Of a stretch of DNA of 64,000 nt, positions 7,670-15,852 are shown piece by piece. The stretch is from CAVTWH01 sp963850915 (GTDB lineage Bacteria; Actinomycetota; Actinomycetes; Mycobacteriales; Micromonosporaceae), in NCBI GenBank assembly GCA_963850915.1, contig CAWKND010000010.1:186001-250000 (forward strand), given 5' to 3'. The translations under genes were made by a program, and so were the position numbers. Below the pieces are notes generated by a model. The model was not told the DNA's origin. It ran no database searches and worked only from the letters and a program-made list of their open reading frames with translations. Positions within the stretch are counted from its first letter, which is position 1, and the number at the start of each line of letters is the position of its first letter.

Positions 7670-9105
7670 CCGCCGCCCTCCTCGGTTCCGGCCAGCCACC
7701 GGAGGATTCCGGTGACCGACTCCACGCAGCTACCACAGCCGGTGGTGGCCCGGGTGCGGGCCGCGATCTCTTTCGTGCCACGGTCGCCGGCCCGGAAGCC
7801 GGCGACGATCGTGCCCTTGCTGACCGTGTTGCACCGGCACACCACGGCGGCGTCGGGCATCAGTGCCGGGGACGCCTCGGGTGCCTCCGCGCCGGTACCG
7901 GCGACTGCGCGGCCGAGCAGCAGCGAACGCAGGTCGGCCGGGAGTACCCCACCACGGTCGAAGAGTTGGCTGACGGTACCCACGGATGGGTTGTCTCCCA
8001 ACAGGATCGCCCCGGCCAGCCGGTCGTCGCGGATGACCAGTTTGGCGTAGGTACCCCGGCGCGGGTCGGTGTAGGTGACCTCGTCGGCGCCCGGCAGGCT
8101 GCGCGCCGACTCGCCCATCGTGGCCAGGTCGATGCCGGCCGCCTTGAGCCGGGTGAGTACCGGCGCGGGCCGGTACCGGGCGAGCGGCCGGACACCGCTG
8201 ATCACATCGGCCGCCACCTGCGCCTGTGCCCACGCGGGCGCGACGAGTCCGCCGGTGATCCCGTCGTGCTGGGCGCAGTCGCCGATCGCGAAGATCCGTG
8301 GATCGCTGGTGACCAGCCGGTCGTTGACCACGATGCCGCGCTCGACCCGCAGCCCGGCCGCCTCGGCGAGCCCGGTCTCGGCGCGTACCCCGCAGGCGAC
8401 CACGAGCAGGTCGGCATCGAGCCGTGCCCCGCCTGCCAGTACCAGCTGGATTCCGTCCGGCAACTCGTTGACACGTACCGTCGCCGCGTCGAGCCGAGCC
8501 TGGATGCCCAGTCCCGCAAGCGTTCTGGCCAGCATCGTACCGGCCGGACCGTCGAGTTGCCGGTCCATCAGGTGACTCTTGCCGTGCAGTACCGTCACAT
8601 CGAGCCCACGCGCCACCAGTCCCCGGGCGGCCTCGAGGCCGAGTAGCCCGCCGCCGAGTACCAGCGCCCGACTCGACCCGGCCGCCAGAGAAAGAATGCG
8701 GCGGCAGTCGTCGAGGGTACGGAAGGTCGCCACCCGCTCGGGCAGGCTCCCGTCGTCGCGCACCAATCCCTTGATCTCCGGCAGCGCCGCCCGTCCGCCG
8801 GTGGCAAGCAGCAGCCGGTCGTAGGGCACGAGGCCACCGCCCGAAGTGGACACGGTCTGCTCGGAACGGTTGATACCCAACGCCGCCACGCCGAGGCGCA
8901 GCTCGACACCGCGCCCGGTCGGCTCGGCGAGTGCCACATCCCGTTCGGCCGCCTTGCCGGCGATGACGTTGGACAGCAGGATCCGGTTGTACGCCCGGTG
9001 CGGCTCCGCTCCGAGCACCACGACTTCCAGGTCGTCCCGGCGGGTACGCAGCTCGGTAGCCGCCCGGGCGCCGGCCATCCCGTACCCGACGACGACGACC
9101 CGCAT
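7666..9105 (-). CDS. Nitrate reductase flavoprotein/electron-transfer subunit (NasB-like)
   Basis: A 479-residue FAD/NAD(P)-dependent oxidoreductase with a C-terminal BFD-like [2Fe-2S] domain. MRVVVVGYGMAGARAATE is the FAD site, ALVLGGGLLGLEAARGL the NAD(P)H site, IFAIGDCAQHDG the FAD-closing motif, and VCRCNTVSKGTIVAGF with TTGCGSCVESV the cluster ligands. It resembles the first half of NirB and the NADH-accepting subunit of assimilatory nitrate reductases, so it probably passes electrons from NADH to NasA. The start at 9105 is preferred to the upstream extension, which is low-complexity Arg/Ser/Pro. It sits 16 nt after nasA and overlaps nirB by 4 nt. Confidence 0.86.
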   Translation of the reverse strand: MRVVVVGYGMAGARAATELRTRRDDLEVVVLGAEPHRAYNRILLSNVIAGKAAERDVALAEPTGRGVELRLGVAALGINRSEQTVSTSGGGLVPYDRLLLATGGRAALPEIKGLVRDDGSLPERVATFRTLDDCRRILSLAAGSSRALVLGGGLLGLEAARGLVARGLDVTVLHGKSHLMDRQLDGPAGTMLARTLAGLGIQARLDAATVRVNELPDGIQLVLAGGARLDADLLVVACGVRAETGLAEAAGLRVERGIVVNDRLVTSDPRIFAIGDCAQHDGITGGLVAPAWAQAQVAADVISGVRPLARYRPAPVLTRLKAAGIDLATMGESARSLPGADEVTYTDPRRGTYAKLVIRDDRLAGAILLGDNPSVGTVSQLFDRGGVLPADLRSLLLGRAVAGTGAEAPEASPALMPDAAVVCRCNTVSKGTIVAGFRAGDRGTKEIAARTRATTGCGSCVESVTGILRWLAGTEEGGG

Positions 9106-9121
9106 CACGGGACACCCCGCA

Positions 9122-11191
9122 TCACGGCACCCGCTCCAACCGCGCGGCGCACACCTTGAACTCGGGCATCCGGGAGACGGGGTCGAGCGCGTCGACGGTC
9201 GCCGAGTTGGCCCGCGCCGCACCGCCCCAGTGGAACGGCGTGAACAGCGTGTCCGGCCGGATCGTCTCGACCACCCGGGCCGGGCACTCGACCACGCCGC
9301 GACGGGTCACCACCCGGACCAGCTCGCCGTCCACGATGGACTCGGCTGCTGCCGTGTCCGGATGCAGCTCCACGAAGCCGTTGGGAGCAGCCGTGTTCAG
9401 CGCCTCGATGCGACGGGTCTGCGCACCCGACTGGTACTGGGCCAGGACCCGGCCGGTGGTGAGGTAGTAGGGGTACCCGGCATCCGGCTCCTCGGCGGCC
9501 GGGCGGTGCTCCACCGGTACGAACCGGGCCCGCCCGTCCGGTGTCGCGAAGGCCTCCGCGAACATCGTCGGCGTACCCGGGTGGCCGGGCGCCGGGCAGG
9601 GCCAGAACACCCCGTCCCGTGCCTCGATGTCGGGGTAGGTGATCCCCGAGTAGTCGGCCTTCCCGCCGGCCGACGCGCGGCGCAGTTCGGCGAAGACCTC
9701 GACCGGCTCGGTCGACCAGTTTCCCGGCGCGCCAACCAGCTCCGCGAGCGCGGCGAGGATCTGCAGGTCGGTACGCACCTCGGGCGGCGGAGGCCGCAGT
9801 GCGATCCGGCGCAGTACCCGCCCCTCCAGGTTGGTCATCGTGCCCTCCTCCTCGGCCCACTGCGCCGACGGGAGTACGACATCGGCGAGCGCGGCCGTCT
9901 CGGAGAGCACGAAATCGGTCACCACCAACAGGTCCAGCGACTGCAGCCGGCGCTGTACCCGGCCGGCCCGGGGCGCCGAGACGACCGGGTTGGAGCCGAA
10001 GACGAGCAGCGCCTTCGGTCCGGCCGGGGTGCCCAGCACGTCGAAGAGCTCCATCGCGGAGAGTCCGGGGCCGGGCAGCGTCTCGGGCTCCACCCCCCAG
10101 ACGCCGGCCACGTGCGCCCGGGCGGCCGGGTCGGTGATCATCCGGTACCCCGGCAACTGGTCGGCCTTCTGCCCGTGCTCCCGGCCACCCTGCCCGTTGC
10201 CCTGCCCGGTGATGCATCCGTAGCCACTCCCCGGGCGACCCGGCAGTCCGAGCGCGAGTGCCAGGTTGATCCACGCGGAGACCGTGTCGGTACCCTTGCT
10301 GTGCTGCTCGGCCCCGCGCGCGGTGAGGATGATCGCCCGCTGCGCCGAGCCCAGCAGCAGCGCCACCTCCCGCAGCTGCCCGACAGGTACCCCGGACAGC
10401 CGCTCCACCCGCTCCGGCCAGTAGCCGGCCACGGTCTTGGCGACCTCGTCGAAGCCGCTGCTCCGGTTGTCTACAAAGGTCTTGTCGACCAGCCCTTCGC
10501 TGATTGCCAGGTGCAGCAGGCCGTTCGCGAGCGCCAGGTCGGTACCCGGCCGCGCCTGCAGGTGGATCCGGGCCTGCCGGGCAGTCGGCGTGGCGCGCGG
10601 GTCGACCACGACCAGCGTGCCGCCGCCCGCGCGCTGCTCGGTCAGGTAACGGGCCAGTGGCGGCATGGTCTCCGCCGGGTTCGCGCCGACGAGCACGAGT
10701 ACGTCGGCGCTGCCCAGCTCCGCCAGTGGGAACGGCATTCCACGGTCGACTCCGAAGGCACGGTTGCCGGCGGCCGCCGCGGACGACATGCAGAACCGTC
10801 CGTTGTAGTCGATGAAGCGGGTACCCAGCCCGATCCGCGCGAACTTGCCCAGCGCGTACGCCTTCTCGTTGGTCAGCCCGCCACCACCGAACACGCCCAC
10901 CGAGTCCGCCCCGTACCCGGCCCGCAGCCCGGTCAGCGTGGCGGCGATGTACCCGAGCGCGGCATCCCAGGTCACCGGCTGCAGCTGCGCGCCCTTGGTG
11001 GCCCGCATCAAGGGACTTGTCAGCCGCTCCGGGTGGTCCAGCAGCTCCGCCGAGGTCCAGCCCTTCTGGCACAGGCCGCCCCGGTTGGTCGGGAAGTCCC
11101 GTGGCGCGACGGTCACCCCCTCGGGGCCGGAGCGCAGCGTCATCCCGCACTGCAGCGCGCAGTACGGGCAGTGCGTGGCGACCTCCGGCAT
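9122..11191 (-). CDS. nasA: Assimilatory nitrate reductase catalytic subunit (molybdopterin)
   Basis: A 689-residue bis-MGD molybdoenzyme reducing nitrate to nitrite in the cytoplasm. The N-terminal [4Fe-4S] motif is CPYCALQC followed by GGLCQKG; then come FGGGGLTNEKAYALGKFAR, the molybdopterin region and a C-terminal MoCo-binding fold (YPYYLTTGRVLAQYQSGAQT; LFTPFHWGG). No Tat signal is visible and length fits the assimilatory NasA class. The ATG at 11191 is preceded by GGAGG. It heads the leftward nasA-flavoprotein-nirBD-nnaR unit. A GAAAC half-site on the minus strand at 11214-11218 might belong to a GlnR/NnaR box, but the match is too weak to call. Confidence 0.94.
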   Translation of the reverse strand: MPEVATHCPYCALQCGMTLRSGPEGVTVAPRDFPTNRGGLCQKGWTSAELLDHPERLTSPLMRATKGAQLQPVTWDAALGYIAATLTGLRAGYGADSVGVFGGGGLTNEKAYALGKFARIGLGTRFIDYNGRFCMSSAAAAGNRAFGVDRGMPFPLAELGSADVLVLVGANPAETMPPLARYLTEQRAGGGTLVVVDPRATPTARQARIHLQARPGTDLALANGLLHLAISEGLVDKTFVDNRSSGFDEVAKTVAGYWPERVERLSGVPVGQLREVALLLGSAQRAIILTARGAEQHSKGTDTVSAWINLALALGLPGRPGSGYGCITGQGNGQGGREHGQKADQLPGYRMITDPAARAHVAGVWGVEPETLPGPGLSAMELFDVLGTPAGPKALLVFGSNPVVSAPRAGRVQRRLQSLDLLVVTDFVLSETAALADVVLPSAQWAEEEGTMTNLEGRVLRRIALRPPPPEVRTDLQILAALAELVGAPGNWSTEPVEVFAELRRASAGGKADYSGITYPDIEARDGVFWPCPAPGHPGTPTMFAEAFATPDGRARFVPVEHRPAAEEPDAGYPYYLTTGRVLAQYQSGAQTRRIEALNTAAPNGFVELHPDTAAAESIVDGELVRVVTRRGVVECPARVVETIRPDTLFTPFHWGGAARANSATVDALDPVSRMPEFKVCAARLERVP

Positions 11192-11355
11192 TTCTCAAGC
11201 CTCCGGGAAGGGCGTTTCGGCAACGGTTCCCCCGCGTGTCCGGGCGGGGTCGGCCGCCTCACGAACGCACCGCCACGACGGTGAGAGCTGCGCAACCACG
11301 CCGACCCGACGACCGGCGGACCAATGGGCGGGACGCGCCGCCGCCGCCCAAACGG

Positions 11356-11384
11356 TTGACAGCCGGCGCGCGTGATGTTGTAGT
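11356..11384 (+). promoter_or_regulatory. Promoter TTGACA-17-TGTAGT for arsR-AHSA1
   Basis: TTGACA at 11356-11361 and TGTAGT at 11379-11384, spacer 17 bp. The -10 runs into an A+T-rich dyad (GTTAAC 11383-11388 and ATTAAC 11399-11404) that is a plausible autoregulatory ArsR operator. The start codon follows at 11420. Confidence 0.6.
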
Positions 11385-11404
11385 TAACGGACTCATTAAT
11401 TAAC
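11383..11404. promoter_or_regulatory. Candidate ArsR operator (GTTAA...TTAAC dyad)
   Basis: GTTAAC and ATTAAC frame a 22-bp A+T-rich segment that overlaps the -10 and likely transcription start of the arsR gene. ArsR proteins usually bind such imperfect dyads to repress themselves. Assignment is by position only. Confidence 0.4.
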
Positions 11405-11419
11405 AGAGTAGGCAATCAC

Positions 11420-11806
11420 ATGATCAACGACACGTTGAGCATGACCTTCGCGGCCCTCGCCGACCCGACCCGGCGCTCGATCCTGGCCCACCTCGCGCGC
11501 GAAGAGGCCACGGTCAAGGAGCTGGCGGCGCCCCACGCGATGAGCCTGCCGGCGGTCTCCCGGCACCTGAAGGTGCTGGAGAACGCGGGCCTGATCGTGA
11601 AGAGCCGGGACGCGCAGTGGCGGCCGTGCCGGCTGGAGGTCGCCCCGCTGCGCGCTGTCGACTCGTGGATGGCGACCTACCGCGAGTTCTTCGAGCAGCG
11701 CTTCGACGCCCTCGAAGCCCACCTGAAAACCCTGGTAGAAGGCCCATCAGGGCAACAGAGCCAAGCGAGCCAATCCGGCCAATCAACCACGGAGGAACCA
11801 GCATGA
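11420..11806 (+). CDS. ArsR-family winged-helix repressor
   Basis: A 128-residue small winged-helix protein. FAALADPTRRSILAHLARE, then VKELAAPHAMSLPAVSRHLK, then VLENAGLIVKSRDAQWRPCR give helices 1-2, the recognition helix and the beta wing typical of ArsR regulators. No CXC metal-binding motif is seen, so this is the non-metal subgroup that is usually paired with AHSA1/SRPBCC genes, as here. Its TGA overlaps the next ATG (ATGA 11803-11806). It interrupts the nitrate locus between narK and nasA and is transcribed against it, so a role in nitrogen control is possible but unsupported. Confidence 0.92.
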   Translation: MINDTLSMTFAALADPTRRSILAHLAREEATVKELAAPHAMSLPAVSRHLKVLENAGLIVKSRDAQWRPCRLEVAPLRAVDSWMATYREFFEQRFDALEAHLKTLVEGPSGQQSQASQSGQSTTEEPA

Positions 11807-12297
11807 GCGCGGTGACCAAGACCGAGCGCGACTTCACCATCGTCCGGCACCTCGACGCCCCCCGGGAGCTGGTCTTCCGGGCCTGGACCGACCCCGACCA
11901 CCTGCACTGGTTCACCGGCGCCGAGCCGGGTGAGCAGCCGACCACCGTCGACCTGCGGGTCGGTGGGGCGTGGCGGTTCCACATGGTCGAGAACGCCGAG
12001 CGCTCGTACGTCACCGGCGGCATCTACCGCGAGATCGTGCCACCGGAGCGGCTGGTCTTCGTCTTCGGCGCGGTCGACGGCTGGCCGCCGCTGGACCCGA
12101 CCGACGTCGGGGACAACCCGATCGTCACGATCACCCTCAACGAGGACGACGGGGGTACCGAGATGGTCTTCCACTGCGGCTTCCCCGACGGCACCAGCGA
12201 CGAACGTATCCAGGAGTGGTTCGCGCTGGGCATCTTCGGTGGCTGGAGCGAGACCGTCGCCCGGCTCGACGAGGCGGCGCTGACCGCGGTCGCCTGA
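11803..12297 (+). CDS. SRPBCC / AHSA1 (START-like) domain protein
   Basis: A 164-residue single-domain protein of the AHSA1 branch of the SRPBCC fold, with a deep hydrophobic ligand pocket. Typical strings are DFTIVRHLDAPRELVFRAWT, LHWFTGAEPG, GGAWRFHMV and the C-terminal helix WFALGIFGGWSETVARLDE. ATG 11803 has GGAGGAA 6-13 nt upstream and overlaps the ArsR stop, so the two are translated together. ArsR-AHSA1 pairs are common in actinomycetes; the ligand and biochemical role are generally unknown. Confidence 0.9.
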   Translation: MSAVTKTERDFTIVRHLDAPRELVFRAWTDPDHLHWFTGAEPGEQPTTVDLRVGGAWRFHMVENAERSYVTGGIYREIVPPERLVFVFGAVDGWPPLDPTDVGDNPIVTITLNEDDGGTEMVFHCGFPDGTSDERIQEWFALGIFGGWSETVARLDEAALTAVA

Positions 12298-12310
12298 GTC
12301 CCGTCCCCGT

Positions 12311-12334
12311 CCGGCCCACCGCGCTGTGGGCCGG
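12311..12334. terminator. 9-bp hairpin between convergent AHSA1 and narK
   Basis: CCGGCCCAC (12311-12319) pairs exactly with GTGGGCCGG (12326-12334) around a 6-nt loop, in the 50-nt gap between convergent genes. There is no T tract. Confidence 0.5.
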
Positions 12335-12347
12335 GCGGGCCGGGCAC

Positions 12348-13763
12348 TCAGACGCCGCTGACCACGGTGCCCCGGCGCAGGTACACGACGGCGGTGACGA
12401 GCAGGCACAGCACGTACATGCCGACGAAGAAGGAGAACGCGGTACCGATCCCGCCGGTCGCCTTGATGGAGTTGCCGATCGCCTTCGGCAGGATGAAGCC
12501 ACCGAGCGCCCCGAACGCGCCGGCCATCCCGAGCGTGGCGCTGCCCTCGCGGCGAGCCCGCAGTAGCAACGCTTCCCGGTCGTCGGGCCGGTCGCTGATC
12601 GCGCGCTGCGCCTGCCGCCGGTAGATCGCCGGAATCATCCGGTACGCCGAACCGTTGCCAGCGCCCGAAAGCGTGAAGAGTACGAGCATCGCCGCGATGA
12701 ACCCGCCGAGACTCCGACCGTCGGCAGCCCGGATCGCGCCCACCGTGACGAGCGCCATGCAGCCGAACACCACCGCGGTCAACCGGGCACCGCCGACCCG
12801 GTCGGCCAGCGCGCCACCCAGCGGGCGGGCCAGCGAGCCGACCAGCGGACCGAGGAAGGCCACCGGCAGCAGCAGGCCGGTACCCAGGAAGTGGAACTTC
12901 TGCGCTACCGGGAACTCGAACGCCATCACCGCCGGGAAGGCCGCCGCCAGCCCGAGAAACGACCCGAAGGTACCGATGTAGAGGAACGACATGACCCACG
13001 CGTGTGGCCGGCGCAGTACCGCGGCCTGCTCGCGCAGCGACTGCCGGCCGATGCGCAGGTTGTCCATGAACAGGTAGGCGCACACCGCCGCCACGATGAC
13101 CAGCGGGAACCACACCGCCGCCGCCACGAACATACCGAAGTGGAAGAAGATCAGCATGGGTACCACGAACTGCATGCTGGACAGCCCGATGTTCCCGCCG
13201 GCCGCGTTGAGGCCGAGCGCCGCACCCTTGACGCGCTCCGGGTAGAAGTAGGAGATGTTCGCCATCGACGAGGCGAAGTTCCCGCCGCCCAGCCCGGCCG
13301 TGGCCGCCGCGACCAGGAAGCACCAGTAGGGCGTACCGGGATGGGTCACGCACCAGGTGGCCAGCGTGATCGGGATGAGCAGCAGCAGCGAGCTGACCGT
13401 GGTCCAGGTACGCCCACCGAAGCGCGCGACCGCCACCGTGTACGGCACCCGCATGATCGCGCCGATCAGGTTGGGGAGTGCCACCAGCCAGAAGATGCCG
13501 GTCGCGTTCGCCTGCACCTTGGGGTCGAGGAACGGGAAGTCGCGCGGGTGGGTACCGGCCACCACCACCAGCACGCTCCAGATCACCCAGACCGAGAAGG
13601 CCAGGTGCTCGGAGAGGATGGAGAAGACCAGGTTCCGTCGGGCGATCCGGCGCCCCGTGCCGGCCCAGAAGTTGGCGTCCTCCGGGTCCCAGTGTTCGAT
13701 CCAGCCGGCCCGGGTACCGGTCGCTCCGGGCGGCTGCGCGGTCAACGTTGCTGTTGCACTCAT
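12348..13763 (-). CDS. narK: NarK-family nitrate/nitrite MFS transporter
   Basis: A 471-residue major facilitator protein with about 12 membrane helices. The nitrate signature is present twice: GLGGGNFASSMANISYFYPE around residue 150 and the later GAFGALGGFILPKAIGNS, the G-rich NS motifs that line the nitrate path. Other strings are RIPYTV-like MRVPYTVAVARFGGRTW and a C-terminal LVTAVVYLRRG. ATG 13763 follows GGAGGG by 9 nt; the upstream open frame is low-complexity and not coding. It probably imports nitrate (and exports nitrite) for NasA-NirBD, from which it is separated by the ArsR-AHSA1 pair. The 120-nt upstream spacer contains an A+T patch near 13833 that could hold the promoter. Confidence 0.93.
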   Translation of the reverse strand: MSATATLTAQPPGATGTRAGWIEHWDPEDANFWAGTGRRIARRNLVFSILSEHLAFSVWVIWSVLVVVAGTHPRDFPFLDPKVQANATGIFWLVALPNLIGAIMRVPYTVAVARFGGRTWTTVSSLLLLIPITLATWCVTHPGTPYWCFLVAAATAGLGGGNFASSMANISYFYPERVKGAALGLNAAGGNIGLSSMQFVVPMLIFFHFGMFVAAAVWFPLVIVAAVCAYLFMDNLRIGRQSLREQAAVLRRPHAWVMSFLYIGTFGSFLGLAAAFPAVMAFEFPVAQKFHFLGTGLLLPVAFLGPLVGSLARPLGGALADRVGGARLTAVVFGCMALVTVGAIRAADGRSLGGFIAAMLVLFTLSGAGNGSAYRMIPAIYRRQAQRAISDRPDDREALLLRARREGSATLGMAGAFGALGGFILPKAIGNSIKATGGIGTAFSFFVGMYVLCLLVTAVVYLRRGTVVSGV

Positions 13764-13882
13764 GCCCGCAGACCCTCCGGGCAGCTCGTTGCCCGTCGAT
13801 GTCCGCCCGGCCACTCCCCCGGTAAATATGGCCGCACAGCGCCGGTCCGGCACTCGTGAGGTGGACCCGACCCCAGGACGCG

Positions 13883-14533
13883 CTAGGCCTCCGCCGCCGG
13901 TACCGCCGCGGTCGCCGCCACCACCGCACTCTTGCGCCGGCGCCGGAAGGCGATCGCGGCCACCATGCCGCCGAGGAACCCGAACAGGTGCGCCTGCCAC
14001 GAGATGTTCGGATCGGTCGGCAGTACCAGCACGATCTGCGCGCCGTAGAGCAGCCCGACCAGCAGCCCGACCGCGATGCCCCACAGGCTGCGCTCGACGA
14101 TCCCGCGTACCAGCAGGTACCCGAGGTAGCCGAAGATGATTCCGCTGGCGCCCACGATGATCGTGCCGTCGGCCCCGGTGAACCAGGCACCCACACCGCT
14201 GAACAGCGCGATGACCGCGGTGATGCCGAGGAACCGGCCGAGCCCGACGGCCAGCACGAACGTACCGGTGATGATCAGCGGTACCGCGTTGCCGTAGAGG
14301 TGGTCGAAGCTCGCGTGCAGGAACGGCGCGAACAGGATGCCGTCCAGCCCGTCCAGCCGGTGTGGCTTGATCCCGCCCAGTTGGTCGAGGCGGTGGTGCA
14401 GGCGCCGGTCGATGAACTCGATGGCGAAAAGCACCGGGATGAAGAAGCACATCCCGACGAAGCCCCGCCCCAGGGCGGCGTAGAACGGCATGGTGCCGAA
14501 CTGGTCGGCATCGGTACCCGCGTCATCGCTCAC
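13883..14533 (-). CDS. Rhomboid-family intramembrane serine protease
   Basis: A 216-residue membrane protein with about six helices. The catalytic serine lies in IIVGASGIIFGYLGYLL (GXSG) near residue 129 and the catalytic histidine in WQAHLFGFLGGMVAA near residue 190; HASFDHLYGNAVPL is the conserved helix-2 region. Rhomboids cleave transmembrane substrates within the bilayer. The start is GTG 14533 with no clear Shine-Dalgarno. Nothing nearby identifies a substrate. Confidence 0.9.
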   Translation of the reverse strand: MSDDAGTDADQFGTMPFYAALGRGFVGMCFFIPVLFAIEFIDRRLHHRLDQLGGIKPHRLDGLDGILFAPFLHASFDHLYGNAVPLIITGTFVLAVGLGRFLGITAVIALFSGVGAWFTGADGTIIVGASGIIFGYLGYLLVRGIVERSLWGIAVGLLVGLLYGAQIVLVLPTDPNISWQAHLFGFLGGMVAAIAFRRRRKSAVVAATAAVPAAEA

Positions 14534-14582
14534 GGCGAGATAAGTACCAGGTAGATCGCTCGCGCGCCATGGGCCGTACCGG

Positions 14583-15059
14583 TCACTCGGTCGCGTCGAG
14601 GCGCTCCCGTGCCGTCTCGCCCTTCCGCCCGACCGGCGCCTGCTCCCCGGCCCGGGCCAGTCCGAAGCGCGGCATGTTGACGTACATCGCTTCGTACGCG
14701 CCCGGTGCCACCCGGTACGTCTCGTGCCACAGCCCTACCTCGCCGGAGCGCCCGACTGTCTTGTAGAACTTCTTCCAGGCCCGCTGGTGCAGCTCGTTCT
14801 CGGCGTGCGCGAAGCGCTCCAGGTCGGCGAAGGTACGCCAGATCTGGATGAACATCGGGCCGCGTCCGGTGACCACCAGCCGGGAGTCGAGCATCCCGCT
14901 GGCCGGGTCCTTGCGCAGTGCCTGATCCATCGTCCGGCCGGCCATGACGGTGGACATCCACCGGTCGGGGCGCCACACCTTGTTGATGTGCAGGCCGACC
15001 AGGAAGACCACGTACTCGCCGTCGATGAGCGCCGTTGTCCGGCTGGGTGCCTTGGCCAT
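14583..15059 (-). CDS. DUF4188 domain protein under MerR control
   Basis: A 158-residue soluble protein. It begins with a predicted ferredoxin-like (dimeric alpha-beta barrel) module: EYVVFLVGLHINKVWRPDRW, MLDSRLVVTGRGPMFIQIW, ERFAHAENELHQRAWKKFY, and LWHETYRVAPGAYEAMYVNM. This is the DUF4188/monooxygenase-like family, sometimes linked to phenolic or haem-type substrates but without a firmly assigned reaction. ATG 15059 follows AGGAG by 6 nt. It is divergent from a MerR gene across a 100-bp spacer with two identical palindromes, so it is the likely target of that regulator. Confidence 0.78.
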   Translation of the reverse strand: MAKAPSRTTALIDGEYVVFLVGLHINKVWRPDRWMSTVMAGRTMDQALRKDPASGMLDSRLVVTGRGPMFIQIWRTFADLERFAHAENELHQRAWKKFYKTVGRSGEVGLWHETYRVAPGAYEAMYVNMPRFGLARAGEQAPVGRKGETARERLDATE

Positions 15060-15074
15060 GAGCAACTCCTAATA

Positions 15075-15114
15075 GATAGTTAAACTATCCGTAATGGATA
15101 GTGCTACTATCCAT
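15075..15114. promoter_or_regulatory. Twin MerR operators GATAGT-N3-ACTATC
   Basis: GATAGT-TAA-ACTATC at 15075-15089 and GATAGT-GCT-ACTATC at 15097-15111; the second extends to ATGGATAGT...ACTATCCAT (15094-15114). Centres are 22 bp apart, two helical turns, between the DUF4188 gene and the divergent merR. Confidence 0.85.
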
Positions 15115-15143
15115 CAAGTCCGAGCACGGCGCAAGGGGTATTG

Positions 15144-15164
15144 ATGAGAATCGGGTATTCATGA
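15144..15164 (+). CDS. Six-codon upstream ORF coupled to merR
   Basis: ATG 15144 follows AAGGGG (15133-15138) by 5 nt and encodes MRIGYS, ending at TGA 15162-15164, which overlaps the merR ATG (ATGA). Its coding bases nearly repeat the first bases of merR (ATGAGAATCGGG against ATGAGGATCGGC), so it may be a duplicated start that now acts as a translational leader. Function is inferred. Confidence 0.45.
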   Translation: MRIGYS

Positions 15165-15799
15165 GGATCGGCGATCTGAGCCGGAGCAGCGGGGTACCGG
15201 TCCCGACGATCAAGTACTACCTGCGCGAAGGGCTGCTGCCCGGGGGGACAGCCACCGCGACCAACCAGGCCGAGTACGGCGACGAGCACGTCCGCCGGCT
15301 GCGCCTGATCCGGGCGCTGGTCGAGGTGGGCGGCTTGTCGGTGGCGGCCACCGCGGAGGTACTCGGGCACCTCGACGACCCCACTGTCGCCGGCCACGAC
15401 CTGCTGGGCAGCGCACACCGCGCGATCAGCCCGGCGCCCCGCGGCTCCCGGGACAGCGAGCGCTGGCGCGATGCCCGGGCCGCCGCGGCCGCACTCGTCC
15501 AGCGCCACCACTGGCGGATCGAGGAGGCGGCACCGGCACTGGACTGGCTGGCCGACGTACTCGCCGCGCTGGACGCGCTCGATCAGCCGCACTTCATCGC
15601 GGCGGCGGACGACTACGCCCGGATCGCCGAGCGGTTGGCCGCCGTCGACCTGGAGCTGGTCGCTACCCGAGGAGCGGACCAGCCGGCCACGCTGGTCGAG
15701 GCAGTGGTGATCGGCACGGTACTCGGCGAGGCGATGTTCAGCGCCATCCGGCGCCTGGCGCAGGAGAACGCCTCAGCCCAGCGGTTCGCGCCGGGCTGA
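15161..15799 (+). CDS. MerR-family transcriptional regulator
   Basis: A 212-residue regulator. MRIGDLSRSSGVPVPTIKYY and LREGLLPGG are the helix-turn-helix and first wing of MerR; LIRALVEVGGLSVAATAEVL follows as helices 3-4. The C-terminal ~130 residues form an effector domain rich in helices with no cysteine sensor, so a small organic ligand is more likely than metal. The ATG at 15161 overlaps a six-codon upstream ORF. Twin palindromes just upstream are the expected binding sites. The gene's last codons form the left arm of its own terminator. Confidence 0.9.
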   Translation: MRIGDLSRSSGVPVPTIKYYLREGLLPGGTATATNQAEYGDEHVRRLRLIRALVEVGGLSVAATAEVLGHLDDPTVAGHDLLGSAHRAISPAPRGSRDSERWRDARAAAAALVQRHHWRIEEAAPALDWLADVLAALDALDQPHFIAAADDYARIAERLAAVDLELVATRGADQPATLVEAVVIGTVLGEAMFSAIRRLAQENASAQRFAPG

Positions 15800-15810
15800 G
15801 GCGTTCTTTT
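15765..15810 (+). terminator. Intrinsic terminator overlapping the end of merR
   Basis: GAACGCCTCAGCCC (15766-15779) pairs perfectly with 15793-15806 around a 13-nt loop and is followed by TTTT. The merR stop codon (15797-15799) is inside the right arm. Confidence 0.85.
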
Positions 15811-15852
15811 CGGCCAGTTCTAAACCAAACCGATTCGCTAGTACCGGATCCG

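Noticed and set aside
4979..8050. 1023-codon open frame antisense to nirB
   Set aside because: Long antisense frames are expected at this GC content. Its composition is Arg/Gly/Pro/Val-rich with no start signals, and it lies opposite a well-supported gene.
11195..11260. GlnR/NnaR box before nasA
   Set aside because: Only one GAAAC half-site is present and the partner half-site does not match. Needs a position-weight-matrix scan.
8846..11284. 812-codon open frame antisense to nasA
   Set aside because: Shadow of the nitrate reductase gene; no domain, no ribosome site.
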